The notes under the pieces: generated by a model
Databases searched by the model: none
Told to the model about the DNA's origin: nothing
The model's input: the letters and a program-made list of their open reading frames with translations, nothing else
Shown here: positions 20,200 through 32,230 of the stretch, one piece after another
Position numbering within the stretch: position 1 is the stretch's first letter
Layout of the letters: each line of letters starts with the position of its first letter
Translations under genes and position numbers: made by a program
Origin: Periconia sp. R9002
Taxonomy: Eukaryota > Ascomycota > Dothideomycetes > Pleosporales > Periconiaceae
Assembly: GCA_023627715.1 (NCBI GenBank)
Contig: JAMAHW010000085.1
Location: forward strand, 124,001 to 188,000
Reading direction: 5' to 3'
DNA: 64,000 nucleotides

Positions 20200-21749
20200 A
20201 TTGGATTAGGGGCCTAGGGATTGAGAAAGAATAACGAACCTATCCGCCCGTGTCCCCAATGTGCTTGCTCGCCATCGAGACGGAAAGCTGCCTCTTTATA
20301 CATTGCATCAGGGCCGGTGCTAGATGCGCCTGTTGCAGGGGTCAGTACCATAGCACCGTTTTGCGGATTTCACACCTGCCGTACCGGTCCCGGCGGGTGA
20401 ATCAACTGCCATGTTGGATGTAGTCTGTGTAAAAGAGCTATCTGTCGCGCCACCGACAAAATTATAACAACGCGCGCATCCTGGCGATTCGCTCCCGGAT
20501 AGGAAGGTGTGTTGCGCTTCGGCACAGCGAAGCTTATCGCTAAAGTGCTTGATGGATCTTGAGTCAGGGGGGACGGTGGCCTTGGTGCGATCGGCAATCT
20601 TCGCCATTGAGGGAATGTGAGCTCCGAATGGCAATCAATGAAACTAGAAGGTCACGGGTTCACCGAGAATCGCATGAGAGGTGGTGGGATTGGGGATGGA
20701 GGTCTGCGATACGATTATGCTCCCACAGTAAGTTCCAACGGTCAGCCTCGGTCATTTTGCGGGGTAACTCTCGTTGTCGTTCTGTGCCACGTCCCCGTTT
20801 TCGCTTCTTCTTTCTTTTCACAACAATTAGGAGGCAAGATATTCAACATAGTATTGTATCTACTCGCACAAGTTTTTAACGCCACTAACGCTCCCTCGCC
20901 TAACCCATCCACAAACAAGAAAACCATTTCACGCGACACAAACAACACTTTCTTCCCTGGTAAACCCCTACCCACTACAAGATACACTAACCAAGATCTC
21001 GGAAGACTATCATCGACACCCTAAAAATAAGACTGGTACTCCCATTCAACCCCAACACTGTTTATTAACAGAGCCATCGAACCCCAAAGGTCTTCCTTAA
21101 CCAATCACTCCAAACTGTTTCATCTCCTAAGCACGGAATACACGTACAACTAACAACCCAATCACCGAGCTAAACACCCAAGCGAAAAACATAAATGAAA
21201 CAAAAAAGATACGACCCTCGCTACTTAACCAACTCTCTATCCAACCAAACAAACTACGTACCTCCCACCTCCCACATCGCCCTACCTTACCCGCCACCAA
21301 ACCCAACCAATGCAACCCCGGAACCTATTCCTCCTTTTACCGAGACAAACGAGATCTCGCTAACCCCGAAACTACCTGCAATACTTACATTGCAGTTTAA
21401 TTATATTAATTATATATGCGAGGATTAGCCAGTCGGGTGCGATGGCCGCGATTTTTTTTTCTCCCCACATCTTATTTTCTTGCACGTGGGTGTTTCGGTC
21501 CAGGTAGGTTATGTAGGTTAGGTTAGGTACCTGCGTATGTGGTGTTTCGCTTCGTGTATGTATGTGTGTGTGTATTTAAGGAGAGGTTCATATTATGGAA
21601 GAGAAAGGATTATGCACGAAAACGACCCAACGAGCGCGGGAATATCGTATATACGAAAAAAACAGCTACATAGCTATCGACAAGAACCCAACGTAATCCA
21701 CTCCGCGAGTTGCGATATTGACAAATCTAAACCCTCGCACGCGTCCATT
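20200..21749. other. intergenic, no gene seen
   Basis: 1.55 kb between the start codon of the S28 gene and the stop codon of the GH62 gene. It contains pyrimidine-rich strips (about 20980-21340) and short open frames, none with a recognisable product. Nothing else is supported. Confidence 0.45.
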
Positions 21750-23053
21750 CTACAAGCACTGCGAGTACCAGTCATTACCGTACGTGCACGTCGTTCCGGC
21801 CTAATCAGAAAAAGTCAGCAAAATGTCCCAACATAGCCACCGTCACAGAGATGAACTTACCTCGCAAACCGTCGGACCCGTATACCCAGACCCACCGCAC
21901 TGCTGATACTTGGGCACGGTACCAGACGAAGGCGGGTTAGTAGGCGTGGAAGCCGGTTGAGAAGTCGTAGTAGGGTTAGAAGGAGGCAGGGACGTCGACG
22001 ACGACGAAGGCGGCGCGGGGTTCTGCTGCCCGCCTTGGATGGTAAGGAGACCGGGGCGGTACGGGAGACGCTCGTAGGGGACGCTGTTCTGGCTGGGGTC
22101 GCGGCCTTGGTACAGCAGTTGCAGGTTGCACGGGTCGACGAGGTTGGTCTGGTCGGCGGAGACGCGGATGAGGTCGCCGTGGGAGATGTCGTTGGTCCAT
22201 GTGGCGCCGCTGTTCGCCTTGCCGGCGAAGGGGTTACTTTCGGAGGCTGCGTTGGGGGTCCAGGATCCGCTAAGGCTGCTGGCTGTGAAGGAGCGGAAGT
22301 AGCGCCCGTTGGCGCCGATGGCTTCGACCAGCATGAGGTATTTGGTTGGGCTGGAGCCTTTGATGGTGTAGACTTGGACGGCTTCGAAGAGGTTGTTGGT
22401 CGAGTCGGTCATGACGGTTGTGTAGCTGGTGCCGAAGTTGCCAGGGAAGTTGCCGATGGGCATGCTGGCGCGGTAGATGTGTCCGTTGTCGCCGCAGAAG
22501 AAGAGGTACATGTTTTGGGAGTCGCCAATAACGGCTTGGTCGATGGCGCCGGTACCTGGAAGATTGAAAGTTAGTAGATGTAGAAGAGATGGTGGGAGGT
22601 GAACGTACCGCTTGAGTCAGTGATCTTGCCACTGAAGAGAGGCTGCGCAGCACCCCAACTGTTCACATTGGTGGGATCCGTGGTAGTTCTGTAGGAGAAG
22701 GTGGTAGGTCCCCATTGATACGCAAGCACCCAGATTGACTTGGGCGCGAAGTAGAACAGTGACGGCGCAACCCATCCACCGGGCGTGCCAGTCTGGCTGA
22801 CGGAGCCCATTTCATTCCAGTTGGAGAAGGTACCAAATCCGAGGGATCCCCAATTGCTTCCGTAGTTGGTCGCGTACACGAGATGCTTGCCGTTGTATGG
22901 GGCGTACGCAAAGTCCTTGAGTGAGACCCATCCGTTCTTTGGCTGAGCCAACGCGCCTGACGATGTCCACTTGTACGACGATGGCAAGGCGCACTGCGCA
23001 TTCGCGACTGTGGCCGTGGCCAACAGCGCAAGACTACTCAGTCCGTATCTCAT
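21750..23053 (-). CDS. GH62 alpha-L-arabinofuranosidase with C-terminal CBM1
   Basis: Exons 23053-22609, 22555-21861 and 21800-21750 give 396 residues. I chose the ATG at 23053 because it opens a clean signal peptide ([19 protein letters not shown]); the frame itself runs further upstream. The catalytic region has GH62 hallmarks: [15 protein letters not shown] at the start, [17 protein letters not shown], and [10 protein letters not shown] right after the first intron. It removes arabinose side chains from arabinoxylan outside the cell. A Ser/Thr/Pro linker (about 330-360) leads to a cellulose-binding CBM1 ([14 protein letters not shown] ... YSQCL). The last 16 residues of the CBM1 come from a tiny 51-nt terminal exon after a 60-nt intron. 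No nearby gene forms an obvious operon-like unit. Confidence 0.93.
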
Positions 23054-24023
23054 GATGTTGCTCTGTTGATGTAGGAACTGACTCTTGAGCTGAAATTTTG
23101 ATCGTGAGTGGAGATGCGAATGTCCGGCGACAACATTCACATCTATTATAGCTAATAGTAAATCGGCATATAGACTAGAGGTTCAGGACGGTTAGTTCCG
23201 CGGTTGAATCCTATAGTGTGCAGAGTATGTAGTTTTTCCCGTTCCACCAATAAGACCCCTACTTAATCTTCCAAGACGGTGCTACTCCATCATTATCGCA
23301 CCCAGAACACATAAATTCCCATGCTGCCAGATAGACTATACCACGCGCGCAATCAATAATATCACGACACTGAGATCGTACTGCCACCAATAGAGACCCT
23401 GCTGTGCGTCAGGCGACACTGCCGGTATATCTCTGACAAGCGAATGTGGTGTTGACTAAGGAACCGAGTCGATACGAGCGTTGCAACGATTTGAGGAATA
23501 TCCGACAAGGCAATCCAGTGAGTCCAAGGCCTGCGTCTATTGAAAATAGACCCAAGAAAACCTGTAGAATCCTGGGCGAGCCAAGACAAGACTACCCCTC
23601 ATTTCAATTTAATGATTGGCAAGTGTATAGTAGTAGTCGCCGTCGATAATCAGTTTCGAGGACCACCTGAAAGATCGAAGGTTGCTTTATATAGAACTGA
23701 GAAACATGATATCCGGGGTCGACGATCTTCCACCCATCAAGCATAGATATTCAGATCGCTGTCCGGGTGTGGTACCGCTACTCGATTAGTGTGGATTTAG
23801 CAGCCGGTTCGTCGGTACTGGTACTTGCATCGAGTCAAAAGTTCCCGCCGGGGTAGGGGTATTTGGCCCCTGGAAGACAAACATATTGGGATAAAGTTGA
23901 ACATGCTGCATCGGTACCTGAAAGAAGGTGCTCATTATGATTTGTCTTGACCACCGTGATAAGTAAGGAGGCTACTGCGGCTCATCGAACCCAAAGCTAT
24001 TTCCATCTTTTAATAGCTTCCGC
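23054..24023. other. intergenic, no gene seen
   Basis: 970 bp between the GH62 start codon and the dehydrogenase stop codon. It should hold the GH62 promoter. A CCGGGG hexamer near 23848 fits the CreA consensus, but a six-base match is expected by chance. No gene is seen. Confidence 0.4.
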
Positions 24024-24836
24024 TCAAACTCCATTCCGTGAGTTCCATTCTCGATCAAAGACAGGCAACCCACGTTGCGCAGTAGGCACTACATCGACCG
24101 CTTTCACACTGACCCTCTCTTCACTCTGAAGCATCCACGCTGCGGCCTCCGCAACATCCTCGCTGACCAATGGCTCAAACCCCTCCATAAAGCTCTCATA
24201 CATGTCTGTATTAAACCCAACTCTTTGCTCGTGAAAATGTGTCGCCACAACTCCCGGTCTGAGCGCCAACACTTTAATATTGGTCCCCACGAGCTCGGTG
24301 CGCAGCGCGTTAGTGAAGCCTTCCTGAAACGCTTTGGATGCGTGGTATATGCTTTCGCCTGGGAAAGGTGGGACTTCCAATGCGGTAGTGGAAGTGATGT
24401 TGAGGATGGTGCCTCGTGCGTTTTCCTTCATTTTGCCTTGATTGAGCACCGCATACGTCGTGAAAAGCATGCCGTTGACGTTTGTGCCAGTCATTGTAAT
24501 AACTTCTGAAATAGAGAGATCTGGAAATGTGGATGGTGCACCGAGGGCTAATCCCGCGTTGTTGATGAGGACGTCTATTGGTTTTCCGTCGAGTTGCTGC
24601 ACCACGGTTTCGATGGCACTGGTGACAGATACGTCGGAGCTGACGTCTACGGCATGTGTGTAGACTTTTATTTCTTTTTGATCTTGCTGAATCTTTGAAG
24701 CGACTTCATTAAGTTTGTCCTTGGATCTCGCGAAGAGGATCAGGGTGGCCTGTTCACGTGCGAGACGATGGGCGATGGCCGCGCCGATTCCCATGCTGGC
24801 GCCTGTGATGAGGACGGTTTTTTCTTTCAGAGACAT
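24024..24836 (-). CDS. NAD(P)-dependent short-chain dehydrogenase
   Basis: A frame of 270 residues from the ATG at 24836, which opens the fold directly (MSLKEKTVLITG). An in-frame extension to 24878 would add 14 residues and is less likely. Landmarks are TGASMGIG (11-18, cofactor loop), the NNAG motif (about 93-96), Ser149 in NITSTTA and the catalytic pair in YHASK (Tyr164, Lys168). It is a classical cytosolic SDR of the YdfG/serine 3-dehydrogenase style. These enzymes reduce or oxidise small hydroxy acids or carbonyl compounds. An Arg in LFARS after the second strand suggests NADP preference. The substrate is unknown, and the gene stands alone. Confidence 0.88.
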   Translation of the reverse strand: MSLKEKTVLITGASMGIGAAIAHRLAREQATLILFARSKDKLNEVASKIQQDQKEIKVYTHAVDVSSDVSVTSAIETVVQQLDGKPIDVLINNAGLALGAPSTFPDLSISEVITMTGTNVNGMLFTTYAVLNQGKMKENARGTILNITSTTALEVPPFPGESIYHASKAFQEGFTNALRTELVGTNIKVLALRPGVVATHFHEQRVGFNTDMYESFMEGFEPLVSEDVAEAAAWMLQSEERVSVKAVDVVPTAQRGLPVFDREWNSRNGV

Positions 24837-25281
24837 GTTTACAACAGAATGCTCTCTTCCAGTATGACGTGGAGGCAAGTTCGAAAAGTAGAAGAAGTGT
24901 TGATGTTCATTGAACTACTGTGTTCGGGAGGAGATGATGACGTCACAGTGAGGCTCTAGTCGGTTGAAGGAACGACTACTCTGGTATGGATTAAGATGAT
25001 ACTTTACTCGAAGAAATCTATTGCCTTAAAAAGTTTTCCGATGATGTGCATTTGTATTTCTACAAAAGTCAGTCAGTCGCAGTACAAATATTGTTGAAAA
25101 GCACCCATCGCTTACTTTCATAACCCATATGGTGTGTAATTGCTATCCTTTTGATGCCTCGATAACGCCTGCCTTGCATACCCTTTTCAATCTCATAACT
25201 TCATAGCCCAGCTCGTGATTTTGGGGGTTACTGGAGCCTCGTAAAATGTGTGATCATTTATAGTGATGAGAAGCTCTGCTT
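24837..25281. other. intergenic, no gene seen
   Basis: 445 bp between the dehydrogenase start codon and the stop codon of the Sfr1-like gene. No gene or notable repeat is visible. Confidence 0.5.
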
Positions 25282-26114
25282 TCATCCATCCCAGCGTTGC
25301 AACTCTTTGTTGTATCCAATGAGATCGAGATCGATATTGAGCGTCTTGAGCATCATATCCATGGTAAATGACTAAAGAAATCAGCATCCATCCAGCAAAA
25401 GCTGCATCATGTTGGACTTACATCATCAGGGGCCGCCTTGAAAGTTTCGACCTCGCCTGCACCGTCTAGTTTCTCCGAATCATGCGCATGCTCATAGTCT
25501 TCGAATGTCTCTTCGCCAATTTCACCGTTATCCCTTGCTTCTTTGAGTCTCTCTCGCTCAGCTTCCATCTCTTCGCGATCAGCCTTCATTCTCCACTCCT
25601 TCTGCTCCCTCTCCCTCTCCTGCCATGCACCCACACCGCCCATCCTATTCACTCGATCGCGCGTCATCGCAAATACCTCTTCAGCTGCAGCACGGCTCGC
25701 CGTCTTCCATTTGTCAATCAAAATCAACATGTCCTGCTCTTTACTGGTGGTCATAAGCGAATGTGCCTGGTTGAGAATTTGGATATCGTTGCGCAATTGC
25801 ATAATCTCGCGCGTAAGAGAAGGTTTTGAAGGCGCCTTAGTCCCGGATTTGGGGGTCGCTAGATTCAACCTGGGGCGTGATAGCGAGGGTGTTGCTGCTT
25901 TTGCAAGGCGGGGCACCGGACCCTTGGTGAGATTTGGAGTAGGCGTAGATGTCACGTTTGCGGGTTCCCCTGCATTCAAATCTGGAGGATCAGAAGATGG
26001 AGGGTCTGAGCCTACCACAGGTTTGACAGGCGTACGGAAGGGAGACTTGAACGGCTTATGGAGCGTTTTGGTGGCTTCATCTAGCCGGCGGCGTTTCGCA
26101 AGTGGTGTAGACAT
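25282..26114 (-). CDS. sfr1: Sfr1/Mei5-like recombination mediator subunit
   Basis: Two exons, 26114-25422 and 25371-25282, give 260 residues. The ATG at 26114 opens MSTPLAKRRRLDEA. The 50-nt intron restores a conserved C-terminal end, SFTMDMMLKTLNIDLDLIGY, which is characteristic of this family. The N-terminal half is disordered, Ser/Pro-rich and has repeated FKSPFRTP-type basic patches that may contact the recombinase. The C-terminal half is a coiled coil (about 125-215) where Sfr1 pairs with Swi5. The Swi5-Sfr1 complex stimulates Rad51 and Dmc1 strand exchange in the nucleus. The next gene on the same strand is GWT1, whose stop codon is 309 bp upstream. The assignment rests on the coiled-coil-plus-tail pattern recalled for the family. 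Confidence 0.8.
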
Positions 26115-26423
26115 ATTCGTTATACATTCGAACCCGAAAGCGTACTCAACAAACAAATGCAGGAGGCTGAAAAACTACCTAGGTAAATTGGTCACGAAAA
26201 TGTTGAGTGGCAGAGGTTTGGATGGTCAAGAGCGTGGTTGTAGAGGGACGGAGGTGCAGCGTCGAGGAAGTCGCGCTAAGCGCGTGGTCACGTGCGTCAA
26301 TTATCCAGACCCTTTGAGTTCATTTTGTCCGTGACACAATCTAAATAGATGCATTTGTACACACTAGAATACATTTTACGAGCTTCCATAGCTCAGATTA
26401 AACCCCATGGACAGTGAAGTCAG

Positions 26424-27956
26424 TTACAGTTTGATGGAGATGTCCCATCTATTCAGACCAAGAGCGACGCCCGCAACAACGACAGCATATGTGCCCAGAA
26501 TGCCCATAGATTCTAAGACACCCATATGCAGTGTCGGAATAGCCATATTGACTAAGCCCGTCAGCAAATTCGCAAGCAGGAAAACCGCCAGCCCGTTCCG
26601 ATTGAAAGAGTGAAGCACGGTGCTGGTAGCATCCATAGCCCTCTGCCTCTCCTCCTGCCTTGTTGTGGCTTTATAAATGCTAGGGAAAAGAAAGGTCTCA
26701 ATGGCACAACATATCGCAATTTGATAACTGTTGTAGGAGCACACCCAGAGAAAGTAGGGTAGATTCGCCAGACGCCGGGATACAGTGAGGCCGAAGCCGT
26801 AATAGCTGATAGATATGTGGAAGAGAGCCGTCCACACCAGAGCTGTAAACGCAATTTTTGCTAGGACCGATTGGCGAACCTTTACTGACAAGGGACTGTT
26901 CTTGTGCGCTGGTTGACTACGTGGAAGCGCAATCATGCCTAATGCTTGTCCAGCCAGGAAAATGGCGAGGTACCCGAAGAAGGAGAATATGCCTTCGCGA
27001 TTTTGAGAGAACAGATCGGTACGCTTTGCTGTCAATATGAAGGGCCCCAGAGTGGTTTTGTCCAGAAGGACCTCATAGGTGGCTGCAAGAATGAACGACA
27101 GGAGTGCGTAAGAAGGGACCATGGCAAAGGCTGATTGAAACAAAGCGACAAAAGGAGGGAGGAAGCCGAGGGTAAAGAAGAAATTCCAGTGCACGCCGTA
27201 TTCGGTAACATGCTCAGCGTAGTCGAGTCCTTTAACAGACACGAGCCTGATTACTCCTAGTACGAGCAGTGGAAGAGAATGTCGCATGGAAGCAACGAGG
27301 CGTTTAGATAGCGGCGGAAGCTGGTCTGCGTCTGACTTGAGCGATGATCGAACCGACACCAGCCCGTTGGTGAACACAAATGACCCTACACCCATGTCCA
27401 TGAGTGAAGTTCCCCAGTTTTCAGCTTTGGCGAAACGGCGAGGGAAAATACGAAAATCGACTGCCAGGATAGAGATGCAGGTGATGACCATCATAGCACC
27501 ACGATAGTGAGTGATGAATGGTTTGACGGGTAGACGGTCCAGCTCTGATTGGCGGTCTTTGGTGGATTTCATCGGAGGCTTAAGAGCCACAACTCTTGGA
27601 TGAGCAGGCTCGGAGGTAATGTAGAGAAAAATGGCGGGAATGAAGAGGAGTAAGTTGAGAAGCCATGACGAAGATGAATACACGGTAGTCGCAAGAAGGG
27701 ACACGAAGCAATTGAGAAGGACGTCTACAAAACATGCCGAAAGGGTGTATAGTGTGAAGAGACGCATGCGTGATTGCAAAACAGACCACAGAAAAATGGT
27801 CAACTAATTGGGTTGGTTAGAAACAAAGTACGCATAACATGATTGGGTCAAATACGGTACAGGCATGGCTAGGGAAACGCTATTGATGTCGAACAGAGAG
27901 CTCCCGGTATGTCCGGAGACATGCTCCTGCTTTAACTGCTTATAATCTTTGGCCAT
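26424..27956 (-). CDS. GWT1: GPI-anchor inositol acyltransferase Gwt1 (PIG-W)
   Basis: Exons 27956-27861 and 27803-26424 give 491 residues, close to the usual fungal length. A 57-nt intron joins the short N-terminal exon (MAKDYKQLKQEHVSG) to the membrane body. About twelve to thirteen hydrophobic segments are visible. Family landmarks are YRGAMMVITCISILAVDF, IFPRRFAK and WGTSLMDMGVGSFVF (about residues 130-175). The enzyme sits in the ER membrane and acylates the inositol of glucosaminyl-PI, an early step of GPI-anchor synthesis needed for cell-wall mannoproteins. It is an essential gene in yeasts and a known antifungal target. Nothing in the frame looks damaged. Confidence 0.93.
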
Positions 27957-28815
27957 CGCGCAAAATCAATGAATGAAAAGAATGACACAAATTTGTAGAT
28001 TTTGATGATGTGGCTGCCTTCGCCGAGTTAAAAAGAAGGCTGCGCGACGCGTCAAAGGTGTCCTTCGGAACGGGTTGTTCCGCTCCGAAATGGTCAACAT
28101 GCTTAACGCTGCCTATTTGGGCAATCAGCCTCACTATATAATATTTCATAAGGTTTTCGCTGGGTCTAATGAAAAGGATGTTCAAAAGATACGTTCTTCT
28201 GAATTAGCATTATGGACCAAATAGTGGCAAGGCTGGAAATCAGCTCGCGCAACTAGGACCTCGAGTGCTCCACACAATCAATGCGACTTTACTCTGTCAA
28301 GTACTGAGTGAAAGCTCGCGTAGGTGTAGTCCATCAACAAAGCTACCGAGTAATTTTCTTAATTCAATGGATAGTTAACGTGGAGAAAGCTTTGGATATT
28401 TCCAGTGCGAAAGCACATCCTGTTACCAACTCAAGCGCTGCTGTTTGTTCCATGTCCGGCGAAGAGAATTGAATTACAGAAAAAAAGAACTTCCAGGGCA
28501 AAAACGCAATTATTGAATGATTTAGCACAATACTTTGATGGTTCTCTCATTGAAGTTTCTCTATCGCCTTCACATGCGAATCCCTATGATTAAAACCCCT
28601 CGCTGCCGCCATCTAGTAGCTGCGCGGCAAACGCAGCAAGATTGGCTGTGAAGCGTCAACACTTGAACAAACAGCGTATCATATTTCCGTGTTGTTCCCA
28701 CCGACATCAACAGTCCCTATTATTTTACCATAACAATCGTCCAACAGTGTTTCTCTCATCTCACAGTCCAATCTTCGTCCTCATCCACAGCGCACCTATA
28801 TGGGCTGCCCCTAAT
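27957..28815. other. divergent spacer, no gene seen
   Basis: 859 bp between the GWT1 start codon (minus) and the basic disordered protein (plus). The open frame of the latter extends to 28642 without support for an earlier start. No other gene is seen. Confidence 0.45.
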
Positions 28816-29713
28816 ATGAAGCCAGGTATGCACCAGGGACAACCTCAACTTCGTCAAAACAGTCGTCAGCGGTATCCTGAACGACCACCAACGCCGATCC
28901 CGCAGAGAAAGCGGCGCCGTACCATCCTTGTCACGGACGCTGGATCGCCCGTCGTGACGGCCACCCAACGCCAGCCCAGATATATCAACAAGGTCCGAGG
29001 AGCACCGCGAAGCTTTTTCTCGCCTTCGAAGTCCCTCCCAAACATCACACTCTCGTCCAAGTCGGTGACACGTCGCTACACAACAACATCACAAAATGGC
29101 GGCACGTTGACCCCCAACTCAAGGTGTTCTAGCCATAGATCCCGTTTGCCCGTCAGACCTGGCTCTCCGCCTAGCTACTCCAGACCACTACCACACTACC
29201 GTACCCACCGAAGACGCAACCGCCTGCCCAGCTCTTCGAGCCTATCTTTCCCCCCTCGCACCACCTCAAGACAAGTTGGGCTCGCTCTTACAACCAATGA
29301 GCGGGTTGAAGTCCCCGAGCTGAGGGGATACCGTTTGAGGAATTTATCGAGGCATAGCTTGATACCCGGTGTGGGGGCACAGTTGAAGGTCACGGACGAG
29401 GCTGATGAGGTTATCTATGGGAAAACGAAAGCTGATGGTGTTGACCGGGGATCGGATATAAGTGTAGAGGATGTTAGACTCGTAAGTAAATTGAGCAGCG
29501 AAGATGGGGATACGGATATGCTGATGTTTTGTTTAGGATGATGATGAAGAAGGGGGTGCTGAGGGTTTGCATACCACCCAACTTGCCTATCGCGGTTATC
29601 CGATTGAAGTTAAAGGGAGGAAAGAGAGGAACAGTCTTGGTACTATGGTTCGTAAAGCGTTCGGTATATTCAGGAGACAGGAGTCCAAGAAGAGTTGGAG
29701 CCACAGACAGTAG
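28816..29713 (+). CDS. basic disordered protein of unknown function
   Basis: Exons 28816-29481 and 29537-29713 give 280 residues. The 55-nt intron (GTAAGT donor, TTTAG acceptor) joins DISVEDVRL to an acidic DDDEEGGAEG stretch; without splicing the frame stops after a few residues. An earlier in-frame start at 28642 would add 58 residues and cannot be excluded. The N-terminal two thirds are Arg/Ser/Pro-rich with several possible nuclear signals (QRKRRR, THRRRNR). The end is again basic (MVRKAFGIFRRQESKKSW). No known domain is recognised. Such composition fits a nucleic-acid or chromatin-associated protein, but that is inference. It could also be a lineage-specific gene. Confidence 0.5.
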
Positions 29714-30236
29714 AGCCATCATTACTGTGTTGGGTGTACCGGTGGTTTATACGATCACATCTCAGAACCTTTCTGGTAAAAAATTTTGCTTTTCATTCGT
29801 CTTTCCTTATTTCGTTCCCCATAGAGGACACCAGAAAGAGGACACGAGCACGACATTGACAGGACTCTGCGCTTTGAGACAGTGTGACATGGGCGATGGT
29901 TCGATGGAGGCGTTGATACCCATTTTTTTCATGCTTTGTCTTGTTTCGGTTGATCGCGCTGCTGAGGATACCTGCCAAATTTCAGTGTGTACTATACAAA
30001 GATGAAACCCCATCACCCCGACTAAAACCCTGGCCAATCAGGTATGTCAAGCGTCGCATATCGCATATTGAGTGAAGCGGAGATGTTCATGAGAATGCAT
30101 GCACTGATGCATAATATTCCAATTATCCTCTTCCTTCTCTTCCTCTCCTGCCCAAAGATACACACAGCCTTCATATCGTACAGTATTCGTCTTCACCACC
30201 CGCCATGCCATTGTGCTCATAATCGTGATGTATTCC
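29714..30236. other. convergent intergenic region
   Basis: 523 bp between two convergent stop codons. It should contain both 3' flanks. No gene is seen. Confidence 0.45.
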
Positions 30237-30646
30237 TCACATGCCAAACGCACCGGCACCGCCGGCACCAGCCCGTCCTTGTGCCTCCCCTTGCATCTTC
30301 TCGCTGACCTTGACATTGACCTCGAAAAACTTGGCCACGCAACGGTCCAGGCACACGCTCTCGCCTTTGTTCAAATCGGCCTCGCGGTAGGTAGTGTCGA
30401 TGCATTTCTTGCTGCAGGATTGGACGAGGCTGTTTGGTTGGAGATGTCAGCGATTGCGCGCGTTATTGAGGGTCGCTCAGAGGTAGGGGGAATAGGACGG
30501 AGGCGAACGAAAAGGTAAATTAATATATGACCGAAGAAGAGGGCTTACCGTGTGTACATGTCTGACACCATGTCGATCTCAGCCTCTGCCTGAGCAATCT
30601 TTTGCTCCGACGAGAGTTGGGGTTGACGGCCGAAAAGGAAAGACAT
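30237..30646 (-). CDS. TIM10: mitochondrial intermembrane-space chaperone Tim10
   Basis: Exons 30646-30549 and 30429-30237 give 96 residues. The intron is 119 nt. The protein opens [20 protein letters not shown], the usual fungal Tim10 beginning. It has the twin CX3C motif of small Tim proteins: CSKKC and, 16 residues later, CLDRC, followed by [12 protein letters not shown]. Tim10 pairs with Tim9 into a hexamer in the intermembrane space and escorts hydrophobic carrier proteins to the inner membrane. Oxidation of the twin Cys pairs by Mia40 traps it there. The Gly/Ala-rich tail ends GAFGM. Length and motifs are normal. Confidence 0.95.
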
Positions 30647-31742
30647 TGTGGATCTTGTACTTTTGATGTGTTGTAAAAGGTCGGTTGAAAGAGTCCTTGG
30701 TCGACGAATGGAAAGATGGATATGCGACTTCTGATTTTGGAGGCGTGGATGGGATGGGTGATGGTATGACGGTGTTGGGATGGATGCGAAAGAATGTTGT
30801 TTGGAGAATCGTCAAGGTGGAGCTTGGGCCACCTTCCCACATTGGGGCTAATTCTCCACATGGAAGATGGTCACGTGCGCAAAGCATGGTCAAATGTTCA
30901 AGTTGTCAGTACAAATAGCCAAATACCAGAACAATTAATAGATTGGGCCCATTCGACTATTTGATCGACTTTCGTACGCTGCACTTGGGTTTGACATCAC
31001 TCCAGGATACATATATCCATGAATCGAGGCGATTGCGCCCAAGTCCCATAGACACAAAACATCATTGATGTCTCCTTGGTCCTCGGGGCTGTTGTATTTG
31101 GAACATGAATAAGATTCTATCTTTCTCATAATTTGAAGAGTCGATTCTGCTTTTCCCTTTCCCTTCGCCTCTTTTCTATCTTACTACCTGGTCTTTCACC
31201 TCCTGTGTATATCGCGACTTGCTTGCTCCTTTTCAAGTAGAGCAGCCTCGCTGTATGTATGTTTACACTACAGCGCTGCGTGGCGGTTTCACGACAGCGG
31301 GCAACACTTTGGAAGCATAGGATAAATAAAAGGTGGTCGTATCAGTGAAGCAGGCAGTGTATAAAGTTAGGAAAGGGTAGTTCATTTTCTGCAAACTGAT
31401 GTGTCTGATACAAACTACTAAGTAGGATACATACTATCAGGTATGATATCATGCAACCGACGGCCATGTATCCCAGCTGACAGCCATCCATCACAATATA
31501 CAGCTGTTCAGCCTAACCAAAACTCATCCATCACAAGCAAGAACCATTCAACAAGGTTTGGAAATTGCCCGCACTCACAACACTTACCATTCCACATACA
31601 ACACTTCGAGGGTCTCTTTCCCCTAAAATTATACTTTCCTTAGTAGTCAGTAGAATACAAGGAGAGTATTTCTATAAAATGTTTTTACCGTCGAGGCCAA
31701 TGGACAGTAGAGTGGGTCGCTGCGCAGGAGACCGCTCACGTG

Positions 31743-31773
<31 letters not shown>

Positions 31774-32230
31774 GCCGTGATGCGACCGGCACGCTTCAAA
31801 GAAGAATCATTGCAGATCCTATCGCTGGACTGGCGATCATGTTTTGAAGATTTTTACTCGGATAGAGGAAAAGCCTAGGTTTTCAAGGGGCCGACTGTCA
31901 TTGTTGTAGTTGAGGCGATGGACGATTTCCGTTTTCTAAAAAAGATGTAAGCGAAGGCTACCCGTAGTTCACTGATTAATACATTAATCCAAACAGAGTT
32001 AATTTTTTGCATAGATCAATGCGAGCTACATACTGTAACTAGTTAGGGTTTCCTCGGTTTTGTATTCAATGTTCCTTATGAGTGGTGCCGAGAAATTGGA
32101 CCCGCATGCGTGCGGGGTGAGTAGCGGTGTAGGCATGTACATATGTATATTTACAACATTGGACGTCCCCACCCGATGTTGTGAAGATTTGCAAATTTCC
32201 TCAATTTTGCGAGAGACTGGCGGGATAAAC
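30647..32230. other. intergenic with a long T-tract
   Basis: 1.58 kb with no supported gene, between divergent genes. It contains the TIM10 promoter on the left and the promoter of the sphingolipid methyltransferase on the right, plus the T27 tract described separately. Confidence 0.5.
31743..31769. repeat. T27 homopolymer
   Basis: An uninterrupted run of 27 T residues, the longest homopolymer noted in the window. It could be a slippage-prone tract or the trace of a poly-A tail from an element inserted on the minus strand. No element body is recognised beside it. Confidence 0.9.

Noticed and set aside
21957..22574. 205-codon frame on the plus strand with Arg and Val/Gly/Asp runs
   Set aside because: Antisense to the GH62 gene, whose sense protein has clear domains.
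25543..26334. 263-codon frame on the plus strand
   Set aside because: Antisense to the Sfr1-like gene and rich in Ser/Arg/Gly runs mirroring its coiled coil; no domain.
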